A DNA stretch of 11,828 nucleotides, from assembly GCA_031394045.1 (NCBI GenBank), contig JANMWN010000164.1:1-11828 (forward strand), in the 5' to 3' direction. Under the pieces are notes generated by a model. It was not told the origin of the DNA. It worked only from the letters and a program-made list of their open reading frames with translations, and ran no database searches. The position numbers and the translations under genes are program-made. The stretch comes from JANYIP01 sp031394045. GTDB taxonomy: Bacteria; Actinomycetota; Actinomycetes; Prado026. Below, one piece after another: positions 1-6,141 of this stretch (position 1 is the stretch's first letter; every line of letters begins with the position of its first letter).

Positions 1-180
1 GTTCAGCGCCTTGGCGACCAGCGGTACCGCCCGCGCGTCGATGTAGCCGAACGCCTCCTGCAGCGCGTGCAGCACCGGGAGCAGCGGGCCGCGCTGCTGG
101 GCGTGCGCCGCAATGACCTCGAGCGCGGCAACGTCGGACCAGCCCGCTACAGACGTACCCGCCACGGACGTACCCGCCAC
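1..180 (-). CDS. NAD-dependent formate dehydrogenase gamma subunit / NuoE-family protein, N-terminal 60 residues only
   Basis: Only the N-terminus is inside the window; the gene continues past the left edge. The 60 visible residues include LLPVLHALQEAFGYI (about 33-47) followed by ARAVPLVAKALN. This is the helical N-terminal part typical of FdsG/NuoE/HoxE, the subunits whose later thioredoxin-like domain carries a [2Fe-2S] cluster and passes electrons to or from the NADH-binding flavoprotein. The 'G-LLPxLHaxQ' wording is closer to FdsG of soluble formate dehydrogenases than to complex I NuoE, but the cluster cysteines lie outside the window, so this is family-level inference. The start is the GTG at 178-180, because AGGAGG (190-195) lies 9 nt upstream. 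A second in-frame GTG at 163-165 sits in a 15-bp repeat and is too far from that site. The first 13 residues (VAGTS, VAGTS, VAG) are low-complexity. The flavoprotein and catalytic subunits, if present, would follow to the left. Confidence 0.8.
   Translation of the reverse strand, partial: MAGTSVAGTSVAGWSDVAALEVIAAHAQQRGPLLPVLHALQEAFGYIDARAVPLVAKALN
151..180 (-). repeat. Two 15-bp tandem repeats covering the start codon of the FdsG/NuoE-type gene
   Basis: Minus-strand GTGGCGGGTACGTCC (166-180) is followed directly by a copy differing at one base (151-165). A decayed third copy starts at 150 (GTAGCGGGC). Each unit encodes VAGTS and begins with a GTG, so the repeat duplicates the initiation codon in frame. 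Confidence 0.8.
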
Positions 181-216
181 TGCCCGCCGCCTCCTCTGGA
201 TCCTGACTCCTCGCTC

Positions 217-245
217 AGCATAGGTCGGCGGCGGTCTCCTGTCCC
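217..245 (-). promoter_or_regulatory. Candidate sigma-70-type promoter for the FdsG/NuoE-type gene
   Basis: On the minus strand GGGACA (240-245, four of six matches to TTGACA) is followed after exactly 17 nt by TATGCT (217-222, a TAnnnT -10 box). Transcription would start near position 210, giving a leader of about 30 nt that contains the AGGAGG site. It is the best -35/-10 pair in the gap between the two flanking genes. It was found by eye and is unscored. Confidence 0.45.
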
Positions 246-267
246 GCCCTTGCCGGTGCCGAATCGG

Positions 268-279
268 GCTCGATCGAGC
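268..279. promoter_or_regulatory. Perfect 12-bp palindrome upstream of the candidate promoter
   Basis: GCTCGATCGAGC is a perfect 12-bp inverted repeat. It is centred about 30 bp upstream of the putative -35 box of the FdsG/NuoE-type gene, where an activator or repressor could bind. It is short, and GC-rich palindromes arise by chance, so the regulatory role is speculative. Confidence 0.2.
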
Positions 280-290
280 GTGCTTTACCC

Positions 291-338
291 GAAACCGACG
301 CCGGTTGGCCCGGAGGCGGGCCAACCAGCACCGGTTTC
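291..338 (-). terminator. Bipartite hairpin at the 3' end of the beta-propeller gene, probable terminator
   Basis: GGTTGGCCC (303-311) and GGGCCAACC (318-326) form a perfect 9-bp stem with a 6-nt loop. An outer stem pairs GAAACCG (291-297) with CGGTTTC (332-338), separated from the inner stem by unpaired bases on both sides. The outer arm overlaps the TGA stop (337-339) of the gene at 337-1416. There is no U-tract after the stem, so it would be a U-less terminator or 3'-end stabilising hairpin, as often seen in high-GC actinobacteria. Confidence 0.55.
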
Positions 339-1416
339 AGCCAATCGTGGCGGCGCTGCGCAGGGTGCCGAGCAGGCCATGGGTCTCGCCGCCGGGGCCG
401 GCACTGAACCAGACCTGGTTGGCCGGGGCCGACGTCCCGTTGCCGGGCATGAGCGCCCAAAGTCCGTCGACCCAGATCGGGGCACCCGAGGAGTCACGCA
501 GGGTGCCATCCAGGTGCCCGGTCCATGGGTTGTACGCGTGGATGCGGCCGTCGCCGAAGTTGCCGACGAGGAGGTCGCCGGCGAACGCGCCGAAGCCGGC
601 CGGTGCGATCGTCAGACCCCACGGCGAGTTCAGCACCCCGCGCTTGGCGAACCGGCTCAGCAGCATGCCATCGGCGCTGTAGACGTCGATGAACCCATGT
701 CCAGCCCCGGAGACGTCGTCATGCCTCGTCGGGTCCTGCTTGGCGTAGCTGACGAAGACCCGGTTGCCGACGACGGCGACGTTGAATGGTGCGTACCCCT
801 TGGGCATCGTCGCGTCCCAGAACGCGCTCGGGCCGAGGTTGACCGGGTGGAACGCCTTGCCGAACACGTCGATCCGGCCGCTGTTGAAGTTCGCGGCCAG
901 CAGCCGCGGGAAGTTCGGGAACGGCTGGATCGCAAGTCCCTTGTAGACCGCGTTCTTCGTCGATGCGACAAGGACGGCGGCCGTCCCCTGGTCCTTGTTC
1001 CACGCGGAGATCATGCCGTTCTCGCCCGCGAAGATGAACAGCGCTGGGTTGCCACCGGGCAGCCAGAACTGTCCAGTGGCGTTGAAGACCTGACCGGTCG
1101 GCGCCCCGCCCGGGATGGAGACGACGAGCGGCACGATCGCCGGCGTCGCGCCGTCAGCGGCGGTGTAGAGGGTCGAGACGTCGGCGCCGTTGTCCGAGAC
1201 CCACAGCGGCGAGGTCGGGGCGTTCGAGAGCCCCCACGGGTTGACCAGGTTGGGATCGGTGACCAGCGCCTGTCCGGCCTGGTCCGAGACGAGGTTCGTC
1301 TGGACGTACCCCTGCGCAGGGGCGGCCGGGATCGCCACCGCGGCGGCGGCTGCTGTGCCACCGGCGGGCAGCGCCAACGCGACAGCGGCGAGCGAGAGGG
1401 AGATTCGAGCGAGCAT
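337..1416 (-). CDS. Secreted TIGR03118-family protein, probable beta-propeller
   Basis: 359 residues. A signal peptide covers about residues 1-26 (LARISLSLAAVALALPAGG, then an Ala-rich tail), so the protein is exported. The mature part begins YVQTNLVSDQ and has the wording I associate with the TIGR03118 family: DPNLVNPWGL (54-63), LWVSDNGADVSTLY (71-84), a second NSPWGLTIAP (263-272), then DLLVGNFGDGRI and a C-terminal ETHGLLGTL. Recurrent G-x-I-x-A/V-[YF]-type strands point to a beta-propeller fold. No enzymatic residues can be assigned and the biochemical role of the family is unknown to me. The ATG at 1414-1416 is chosen over an in-frame upstream codon (1458), because the upstream peptide is Arg/Pro-rich and would hide the signal peptide, and because AGGAGG (1421-1426) lies 4 nt before this ATG. 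It lies 107 bp downstream of the flavoprotein gene, probably with its own leader. No C-terminal sorting signal is visible. Confidence 0.85.
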   Translation of the reverse strand: MLARISLSLAAVALALPAGGTAAAAAVAIPAAPAQGYVQTNLVSDQAGQALVTDPNLVNPWGLSNAPTSPLWVSDNGADVSTLYTAADGATPAIVPLVVSIPGGAPTGQVFNATGQFWLPGGNPALFIFAGENGMISAWNKDQGTAAVLVASTKNAVYKGLAIQPFPNFPRLLAANFNSGRIDVFGKAFHPVNLGPSAFWDATMPKGYAPFNVAVVGNRVFVSYAKQDPTRHDDVSGAGHGFIDVYSADGMLLSRFAKRGVLNSPWGLTIAPAGFGAFAGDLLVGNFGDGRIHAYNPWTGHLDGTLRDSSGAPIWVDGLWALMPGNGTSAPANQVWFSAGPGGETHGLLGTLRSAATIG

Positions 1417-1434
1417 GGCTCCTCCTGAGGTCGG

Positions 1435-1453
1435 GCGACCCCGCCGGGGTCGC
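1435..1453 (-). other. Perfect GC hairpin in the leader of the beta-propeller gene
   Basis: GCGACCCC (1435-1442) and GGGGTCGC (1446-1453) pair perfectly over 8 bp with a 3-nt loop. The stem ends 8 nt before the AGGAGG site of the downstream gene and lies about 70 bp past the flavoprotein stop. It could end the flavoprotein transcript (no U-tract is seen) or act as a leader structure affecting translation of the exported protein. Confidence 0.5.
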
Positions 1454-1523
1454 TCCAACCGTCAAACGGAAGTGGCTGCGGTCCGGTTCAGGTCGGCCAG
1501 GGGGCCTGGGCGGAACGACTGGG

Positions 1524-2981
1524 TTACGAGGTGGCGAGACCTTCGTGGAGCCAGCCGACCACCTCGGCGGCCGACCAGCCCTCGGGGTAGCGAGCCAGCA
1601 GCTCGTGGGCGGCACCGAGGTCGGCACCGAGGGTAAGAAGAGGCGGCTCCTGGCTACCGTCGCCCCGTGTCTGCGGGAAACCTGCAGACGCGGTGAGCCC
1701 GTTGCACAAGCACAGCCGTCCGACCGTTGCCGAGGCCTCGCCACCCTTGCGGACGAACTCGCCCTCGGGCTCAGCCGGGCAGCGGTAGCCGACCCGCCCG
1801 TCATCCCGCCGGAAAGGGGACCGCAGGTAGCCGAGGTCGCAGACCCGGGCCCGCTTGGCGTACGTGGTCGGGTGCGTCACCGTGCCGACGAGGTCCAGCA
1901 CCTTGAACGGAAAGCCGGTCGGGCTGGCCAACGGGTCAGTCCGTACGCTCGCGCTGCCGTCGCGCACCGCAGCGAGCATCGACTCGCGCAAGTCGGTCCG
2001 CAGCCCCGATTCGCGGGACAGCGCGAACGGGGTACCGACCTGCACGCCGCGAGCTCCGGCCGCCAGCGCCATGCGCAGCTGGGCCGGCGTGCCGTAGCCG
2101 CCCGCGAGCCAGAACGGCTGTCCTAACGCGGCCATCTTGACAAGATCCACCTTGTCGCGATCGGTGTAGACGGTCTGCCCGGATGCGTCGATCTCGGGCC
2201 GACGCGGCGGCGCGTTGTGTCCGCCCGCGGTGAAGCCCTCGACGACGAACCCGTCGGCGGCTGTGCTCTCGGCGCGCTGCAGGTAGGCGGCGAGCACATG
2301 GCTGGAGATGATCGCCAGGAACGCGGGCCGCTGCAGCGACACCTCGCGGAGGCGCAGCACGGCGCGCGGGTCGAGGCTGATCTCGTACTCCTCGTGGTCG
2401 AACGCACCGTCGACGTCGATCGGCAAGGTCACGGCCTGGCCGGCCGCCAGGTCGTCGAGGAGGCGGGGGATGCGCCGCGGCACGCCCGCACCGACGAGCA
2501 CGGCATCGACGCCAGCGAGCATCGCGCCCAGCACCGCTGCGGGCGTCCACAGCTGCACCTTCTCCAGCAGGTTCATCCCCACTGCTCCCTGGTGCCCTTC
2601 ACGAGCCAGCCACACCTGGGCGTACGCCCCCAGGACGTTGAGGCGGACGGCGTCGATCTTCTGGTTCAGGTCGAGCCGGGGGATCGGACGGTACGCAGCG
2701 CCGATGGGCTTGCCGCCCTCGACGGAGAACCGGGCGAGGGTCTGCCCGGCGAAGACGGGGTCCGGGTAGGACGCGAGCGCGCGCCGCATGTGGCCACCGA
2801 TGTCACCGTCCTGGAGGGTGCGGGCCAGCAGCAGGTCGGGAGCCACACCGGAGATCACCCCGAGTCCACCGGATCGCGCCACGGCCGATGCGAGCCACCA
2901 GCTCGAGACACCGACACCCATGCCGCCCTGGATGACTGGCGGGACCACATCGATGCGACGGGGGAGTGCGGTGACGGACAT
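1524..2981 (-). CDS. Nitronate monooxygenase (2-nitropropane dioxygenase) family FMN protein, long form with C-terminal Cys cluster
   Basis: 485 residues. It is an FMN-dependent TIM-barrel oxidoreductase of the NMO/NPD family, which oxidises alkyl nitronates or related substrates in the cytoplasm; the true substrate is not readable from sequence. Visible motifs are VIQGGMGVGVS (16-26, first strand and FMN loop), EGFTAGGHN (248-256, the conserved GGH region), WLAGGYGTP (291-299) and GARGVQVGTPF (309-319, FMN-phosphate loop). Beyond the barrel is a C-terminal extension with C381, C401, C424 and C426 (CDLGYLR, YRCPAEP, CLCNGL), which resembles a metal-binding knuckle. At about 485 residues it is longer than class I NMOs (about 330-360), and I recall similar long actinobacterial homologues, so the extension is probably a subfamily trait. 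The ATG at 2979-2981 is preceded by GAAGGG with a 6-nt gap. An in-frame GTG at 3005 would add eight residues and lacks a good site. A tandem operator lies just upstream. Confidence 0.85.
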   Translation of the reverse strand: MSVTALPRRIDVVPPVIQGGMGVGVSSWWLASAVARSGGLGVISGVAPDLLLARTLQDGDIGGHMRRALASYPDPVFAGQTLARFSVEGGKPIGAAYRPIPRLDLNQKIDAVRLNVLGAYAQVWLAREGHQGAVGMNLLEKVQLWTPAAVLGAMLAGVDAVLVGAGVPRRIPRLLDDLAAGQAVTLPIDVDGAFDHEEYEISLDPRAVLRLREVSLQRPAFLAIISSHVLAAYLQRAESTAADGFVVEGFTAGGHNAPPRRPEIDASGQTVYTDRDKVDLVKMAALGQPFWLAGGYGTPAQLRMALAAGARGVQVGTPFALSRESGLRTDLRESMLAAVRDGSASVRTDPLASPTGFPFKVLDLVGTVTHPTTYAKRARVCDLGYLRSPFRRDDGRVGYRCPAEPEGEFVRKGGEASATVGRLCLCNGLTASAGFPQTRGDGSQEPPLLTLGADLGAAHELLARYPEGWSAAEVVGWLHEGLATS

Positions 2982-3018
2982 GAGACGCCCTTCGACTCGG
3001 TGCACGACTCTTACCTAA

Positions 3019-3049
3019 CCTACGGTAGCGTAACTTACGGTTCCGTAGG
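3019..3049. promoter_or_regulatory. Tandem TACG-N4-CGTA operator over the flavoprotein promoter
   Basis: Two 12-bp palindromes, TACGGTAGCGTA (3021-3032) and TACGGTTCCGTA (3036-3047), are separated by 3 bp with centres 15 bp apart. Together they form a 31-bp imperfect palindrome (arms 3019-3033 and 3035-3049, 13 of 15 positions complementary, centred on 3034). The layout suits a TetR-type repressor binding as two dimers. A minus-strand TAnnnT box, TAGGTT (3017-3022), overlaps its proximal edge, so an occupied site would block RNA polymerase at the gene ending at 1524. No cognate regulator gene is in the window. TetR assignment is inferred from site architecture only. Confidence 0.65.
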
Positions 3050-3076
3050 GCCGTGTCGCCCGCGGCTGCCTGGGTG

Positions 3077-4522
3077 CTACCTGGCGCAGGCCGAGTCCGG
3101 CGGTAGGCCGAGGAACTCCTGAAAGCGAACCGTCTTGACCCCTCCGGGTGCCGGGAGGCGGGCGATGACCGTCAGGCCGGGGATCGACTGCCCTCCGTCG
3201 GCGCACGCGCTGGCCTCGGCAGGAATGCCATAGTGCAGTACGAACTCGACCAGCCCGCTCGAGTCGGGCACCAGCCTCGGGCTTGTCGTCCAGAGCGGTC
3301 GGTACGCGGACTGGTCTCCCGCCGGGAAGTCGTCGCTTCGCAGACTGAGGTCCAAAGCCTTGCCGCTGGTGATCCTGACGCCGATGTGCAGGGTCAGGAC
3401 GTGGGTGGCCGGGTCTATCGCGCGGGCGTGGGTGGCCAGCCGGGTCACGATGAGGTCGAGGCCACCACAGGCCGATCGCAGCGCCGTCGCCAGGTCCCTC
3501 GACGCCTGATCGCTCAGCACGATGCCGCTGGGGCCGAGTCCGTCGGACGGGATGGAGCTGTCGGAGGAAGCCGGGTCGGCGGGAGGCAGCGACCGGCGGC
3601 CGACGAGGGCGTACAACCCGAACGCGTCCGCTGTGGTCGCGACACCGCCCGCCTCGGCTGTCGGGCCGGTGGGCGTCTGCTGGCAGGTGTCGAGGTCGAG
3701 GTGCACAGGGACCGCTGTCTGCGCGCCGCCGGGGACCCTGACCTCGTCAAGGCCCTGCCCGGTCACGGTGTACGTCCCGAAGAAGTCGCCCTTGGTCAGG
3801 TAGGCGCTCTGTTTCGCGGTGCTCGTGATCGTCAGGCGCAGGTCGGTCGCTGTCCGCAACGGGTCGGCGACCGACGACACGGCGGTGACCGTGAGGTCGC
3901 GTCGCGCCAGCCACGAGCCGCAGGCCTGGTCGAGCAGCGTGTCCCAGGACGCCGACTGCGCGCCGAGCGGCAGCATCCCCTCGATCGCTCGCGAGCCCTC
4001 GTCCTCGCGGACCCGCAGGCCGTACGCGGAGGCCACGACCGGGACGTCGACCTGGGTGCAGTCGACGACGGCCGAGAGCACGACGCGGGTGGGCTGACCG
4101 ACGATCATGGGGATCGGCCCGGGGGTGCTGGCCTGCACCCCGGGCCCGGCCAGCCCGAGCACTGTGACCTTGCCTGGTCTGGCCTGCGGCGAGGGTACGG
4201 TGAGGATCGCGCTGAGTTCGAGAAGCACGTCTCTTGCGGGCCGGGCGTCCGGGCCCGGCTCCCACGCCGGCAGCCCACTGCCAGCGGCAACGGCGTCGGC
4301 TTGGGCGTCGGTCGTGACGGTGAGCGTGGGCAGCTGCGGGGCGTTGCGTACGTACGCGATCGCTGCCACTGCTCCGCCCGCGGCGAGCAGTACGAGTCCG
4401 GCCAGAGGCAGCGCCCACCAGCGGCGCGCCCAGCCCGGCCGGGACAGCCGCGGCAGCAGCGAGGGCCGCTCACGTTCAGGGCCCTGGGCCAGGACCTCGG
4501 GGGCGCCGTCGACACCGGACAT
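3077..4522 (-). CDS. Single-pass membrane protein of unknown function, six-cysteine exported domain (paralog of the gene at 4562-5995)
   Basis: 481 residues; I do not recognise a named family. A cytoplasmic N-terminus (MSGVDGAPEVLAQGPER, then basic GWARRWW) leads to one transmembrane helix at about 36-58. The remaining 420 residues should lie outside the membrane and are beta-rich. Six cysteines (155, 201, 280, 352, 440, 479) match the neighbour's in number and spacing (46, 79, 72, 88, 39 here against 46, 79, 70, 87, 44 there). Three modules are suggested: A (about 95-172, ending C155 then YGLRV), B (from ACGSWLARRDLTVT at 200, ending C280 then FGLYALV) and C (from ACGGLDLIVT at 351, ending C440 then IPGLTV). 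The ATG is supported by the shared N-terminus although no Shine-Dalgarno site is present; a TACCCT box lies 7 nt upstream. The gap to the upstream paralog is 39 bp. Binding, sensing or envelope scaffolding are possible roles, none demonstrated. Confidence 0.8.
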   Translation of the reverse strand: MSGVDGAPEVLAQGPERERPSLLPRLSRPGWARRWWALPLAGLVLLAAGGAVAAIAYVRNAPQLPTLTVTTDAQADAVAAGSGLPAWEPGPDARPARDVLLELSAILTVPSPQARPGKVTVLGLAGPGVQASTPGPIPMIVGQPTRVVLSAVVDCTQVDVPVVASAYGLRVREDEGSRAIEGMLPLGAQSASWDTLLDQACGSWLARRDLTVTAVSSVADPLRTATDLRLTITSTAKQSAYLTKGDFFGTYTVTGQGLDEVRVPGGAQTAVPVHLDLDTCQQTPTGPTAEAGGVATTADAFGLYALVGRRSLPPADPASSDSSIPSDGLGPSGIVLSDQASRDLATALRSACGGLDLIVTRLATHARAIDPATHVLTLHIGVRITSGKALDLSLRSDDFPAGDQSAYRPLWTTSPRLVPDSSGLVEFVLHYGIPAEASACADGGQSIPGLTVIARLPAPGGVKTVRFQEFLGLPPDSACAR

Positions 4523-4529
4523 GTTGACG

Positions 4530-4535
4530 AGGGTA
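4530..4535 (-). promoter_or_regulatory. -10 box TACCCT, predicted leaderless promoter
   Basis: On the minus strand TACCCT fits TAnnnT and ends 7 nt before the ATG at 4522, so transcription would begin at or next to the start codon. No Shine-Dalgarno sequence lies between. The surrounding GGCATACCCTCG is repeated with one change in front of the paralogous gene. No convincing -35 box was found. Confidence 0.5.
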
Positions 4536-4561
4536 TGCCTTGTTGATCACCGCGCGGCTGA

Positions 4562-5995
4562 CTAGGTGGGGCAGAGCGCGGCCATCGCCTGGGGCGATTC
4601 CTCGAGATTGATGCCCTGGCTGAAGCGCGATGTCCGGACGCCTCCGGGGACCGGGGTGTGGACGTACACGCTGAACCCGGGGATGTAGCCGCCGTCCGAC
4701 GGACAGGCCGTTCCCGACGGCAGCCGATAGTGCAACGTCACCCTGACCTGGCCCGTGCTGTCGGGGACGAGCCCGACCAGGTTGGTCCAGAGCGGGACGA
4801 ACGACGAGGGGTCGTCGGCCGTCACGCCCTCGCTGACCAGGCTGAGATCGGTGACGCGGCCGGGTGTCCCGTCCACCAGGACCTGGACGGTGAGCACCCG
4901 GGTGGCGGCATCGACCTTGGAGCCGTCGGTCGCGATCAGGGTGACGTACGGGCCGAGGTCGCCGCACGCCGAGCGCAGCGCGGCGGAGACGGCGCTCACC
5001 GCAGCGGCGGACATCACGACGCCGGTCGGCACGCTGCCCACCCTGAATCCGGTGTCGGCCGGATCCTCCACGAGCGGGGGCCGCACGCCCTTGACGGCCA
5101 CCAGGCCGAGGTAGTCGGAGCTGGTCCCGATGACGTTGCCCGAGCTGTTGGACGGCGGGTCGGGCAGGTAGTCGCACGATCTCAGGTTGCTGTGCAGGTG
5201 GACCTGCGCCTGTCCGTGGGCCGGGACGGTCGCTTCCCCTTGGGCCAACGTGACGTCGCCGATGTTGCCGAACCGGGTCGAGATCCCCAGTGCGGCGTCC
5301 CCCGAGCCGGCGTTGCGGATCGTGAGTGTCAGGTCCACCTCTGGCTGGATCGGAGCGACGTACGCGGTGACCTGCGTGACCGTGAGGTCAGCCCTGGCCA
5401 GCCAGGCGCCGCAGGCCGCGTCCAGGTCGCTGACGAAGGCTGACGCCAACGGCTCGACCGGGGCCAGGCCCTCGACGTCACGGTTGCCGTCATGCACGTG
5501 GACCTGCAGGCCGTAGTCGCCGGCCCGCGCCGGCAGGGTCACTTTCGTGCAGTCCACTTGGGTGGTCACCGTGGTCGAGGTCTTCGCACCGGCTGGAAGG
5601 GCGATGGTGTGTTCCCGCCCGGCCTCGACGCCCGGCCCGGCGAGACCCACGGTGGTCACGGACCCCTTCGTGCCCGTGGGCGTCTGCAGGACGACCGTGC
5701 GGAGGATCGTGACGCCACCCGTCGGGCGGGAGTCCGGGCCCGGCAGCCAGACCGGGGTGCCCTCGGCGAGCGCTCGGTCGGTCGGTGCCATCTCGACGCC
5801 GATGGTGGGCACCACCGGACCGCTGCGCAGGTAGACGGCGCCCGCGATGCCGGCCCCCGCGACGACGACGGCGACGATGGCCTTGCGCGGCACCCGACGA
5901 CGCCGGGCCCAACCGGTACGCGGCCCGCGCGGTGCCCGCTCCGGACGTTCGGGCCCACCGATCAGGACCTCGGGGCCGCCGTCGTTGCCGGACAT
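4562..5995 (-). CDS. Single-pass membrane protein of unknown function, six-cysteine exported domain (paralog of the gene at 3077-4522)
   Basis: 477 residues; clearly a tandem duplicate of the downstream gene, with the same order of motifs over the whole length. N-terminus MSGNDGGPEVLIGGPER, basic GWARRRRVPRK, transmembrane helix at about 39-56, then an exported region. Cysteines are at 149, 195, 274, 344, 431 and 475. Shared blocks include PGPDSRP (85-91), VGLAGPGVEA (116-125), QVDCTKV, ACGAWLARADLTVT (194-207), ALRSACG (339-345), VLTVQV, DLSL, PLWT, GLVPDS and LHY followed by AC-x2-DGG-x-IPG. A Pro/Ser-rich stretch follows C274. The ATG is supported by the paralog's identical beginning; no Shine-Dalgarno site is visible and TACGCT lies 6 nt upstream. 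It diverges from the PAP2 gene across 146 bp. Function is unknown; the conserved cytoplasmic tag suggests both copies contact the same cytoplasmic or membrane partner, which is inference. Confidence 0.8.
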   Translation of the reverse strand: MSGNDGGPEVLIGGPERPERAPRGPRTGWARRRRVPRKAIVAVVVAGAGIAGAVYLRSGPVVPTIGVEMAPTDRALAEGTPVWLPGPDSRPTGGVTILRTVVLQTPTGTKGSVTTVGLAGPGVEAGREHTIALPAGAKTSTTVTTQVDCTKVTLPARAGDYGLQVHVHDGNRDVEGLAPVEPLASAFVSDLDAACGAWLARADLTVTQVTAYVAPIQPEVDLTLTIRNAGSGDAALGISTRFGNIGDVTLAQGEATVPAHGQAQVHLHSNLRSCDYLPDPPSNSSGNVIGTSSDYLGLVAVKGVRPPLVEDPADTGFRVGSVPTGVVMSAAAVSAVSAALRSACGDLGPYVTLIATDGSKVDAATRVLTVQVLVDGTPGRVTDLSLVSEGVTADDPSSFVPLWTNLVGLVPDSTGQVRVTLHYRLPSGTACPSDGGYIPGFSVYVHTPVPGGVRTSRFSQGINLEESPQAMAALCPT

Positions 5996-6001
5996 GCGCC
6001 G

Positions 6002-6007
6002 AGCGTA
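6002..6007 (-). promoter_or_regulatory. -10 box TACGCT, predicted leaderless promoter
   Basis: Minus-strand TACGCT (TAnnnT) ends 6 nt before the ATG at 5995, with no Shine-Dalgarno site. The context GGCATACGCTCG matches the box before the downstream paralog (GGCATACCCTCG) at 11 of 12 bases. A short inverted repeat, GAGGTGACCTC (6033-6043), lies about 26 bp further upstream and could be an operator; that part is weak. Confidence 0.5.
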
Positions 6008-6099
6008 TGCCGTGCCGGTCAGGCCGGCCGAAGAGGTGACCTCGAAGGGCGCCGGGCGGGCACGGACTCCAGGAGAACCGGCCGGCGGTGGTGCTCGCG

Positions 6100-6105
6100 T
6101 AGCCT
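6100..6105 (+). promoter_or_regulatory. Possible -10 box for the PAP2 gene
   Basis: TAGCCT fits TAnnnT and lies 36 nt before the TTG start, a normal distance for a leader that contains the GAGGAG site. No recognisable -35 hexamer stands 16-18 bp upstream, so this is only the best candidate in the divergent 146-bp gap. Confidence 0.25.
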
Positions 6106-6141
6106 CGTGAGGCCGCCCCCGCCCGCTGCAGAGGAGTCGCT

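Noticed and set aside
67..1428. A 453-residue plus-strand open frame opposite the beta-propeller and FdsG/NuoE-type genes.
   Set aside because: Arg/Gly/Val-rich shadow; the opposite strand carries a signal peptide and family motifs with a proper ribosome site.
1497..1509. CCAGG-GGG-CCTGG hairpin after the flavoprotein gene.
   Set aside because: Only 5 bp, no U-tract, and expected by chance at this GC content.
3233..4546. A 437-residue plus-strand open frame opposite the first paralog.
   Set aside because: No family motif. The minus-strand frame shows a clear paralog next door with conserved cysteines, which a shadow could not.
6022..6029. GGCCGGCC palindrome in the divergent gap.
   Set aside because: An 8-bp GC palindrome is common in such DNA and has no partner site.
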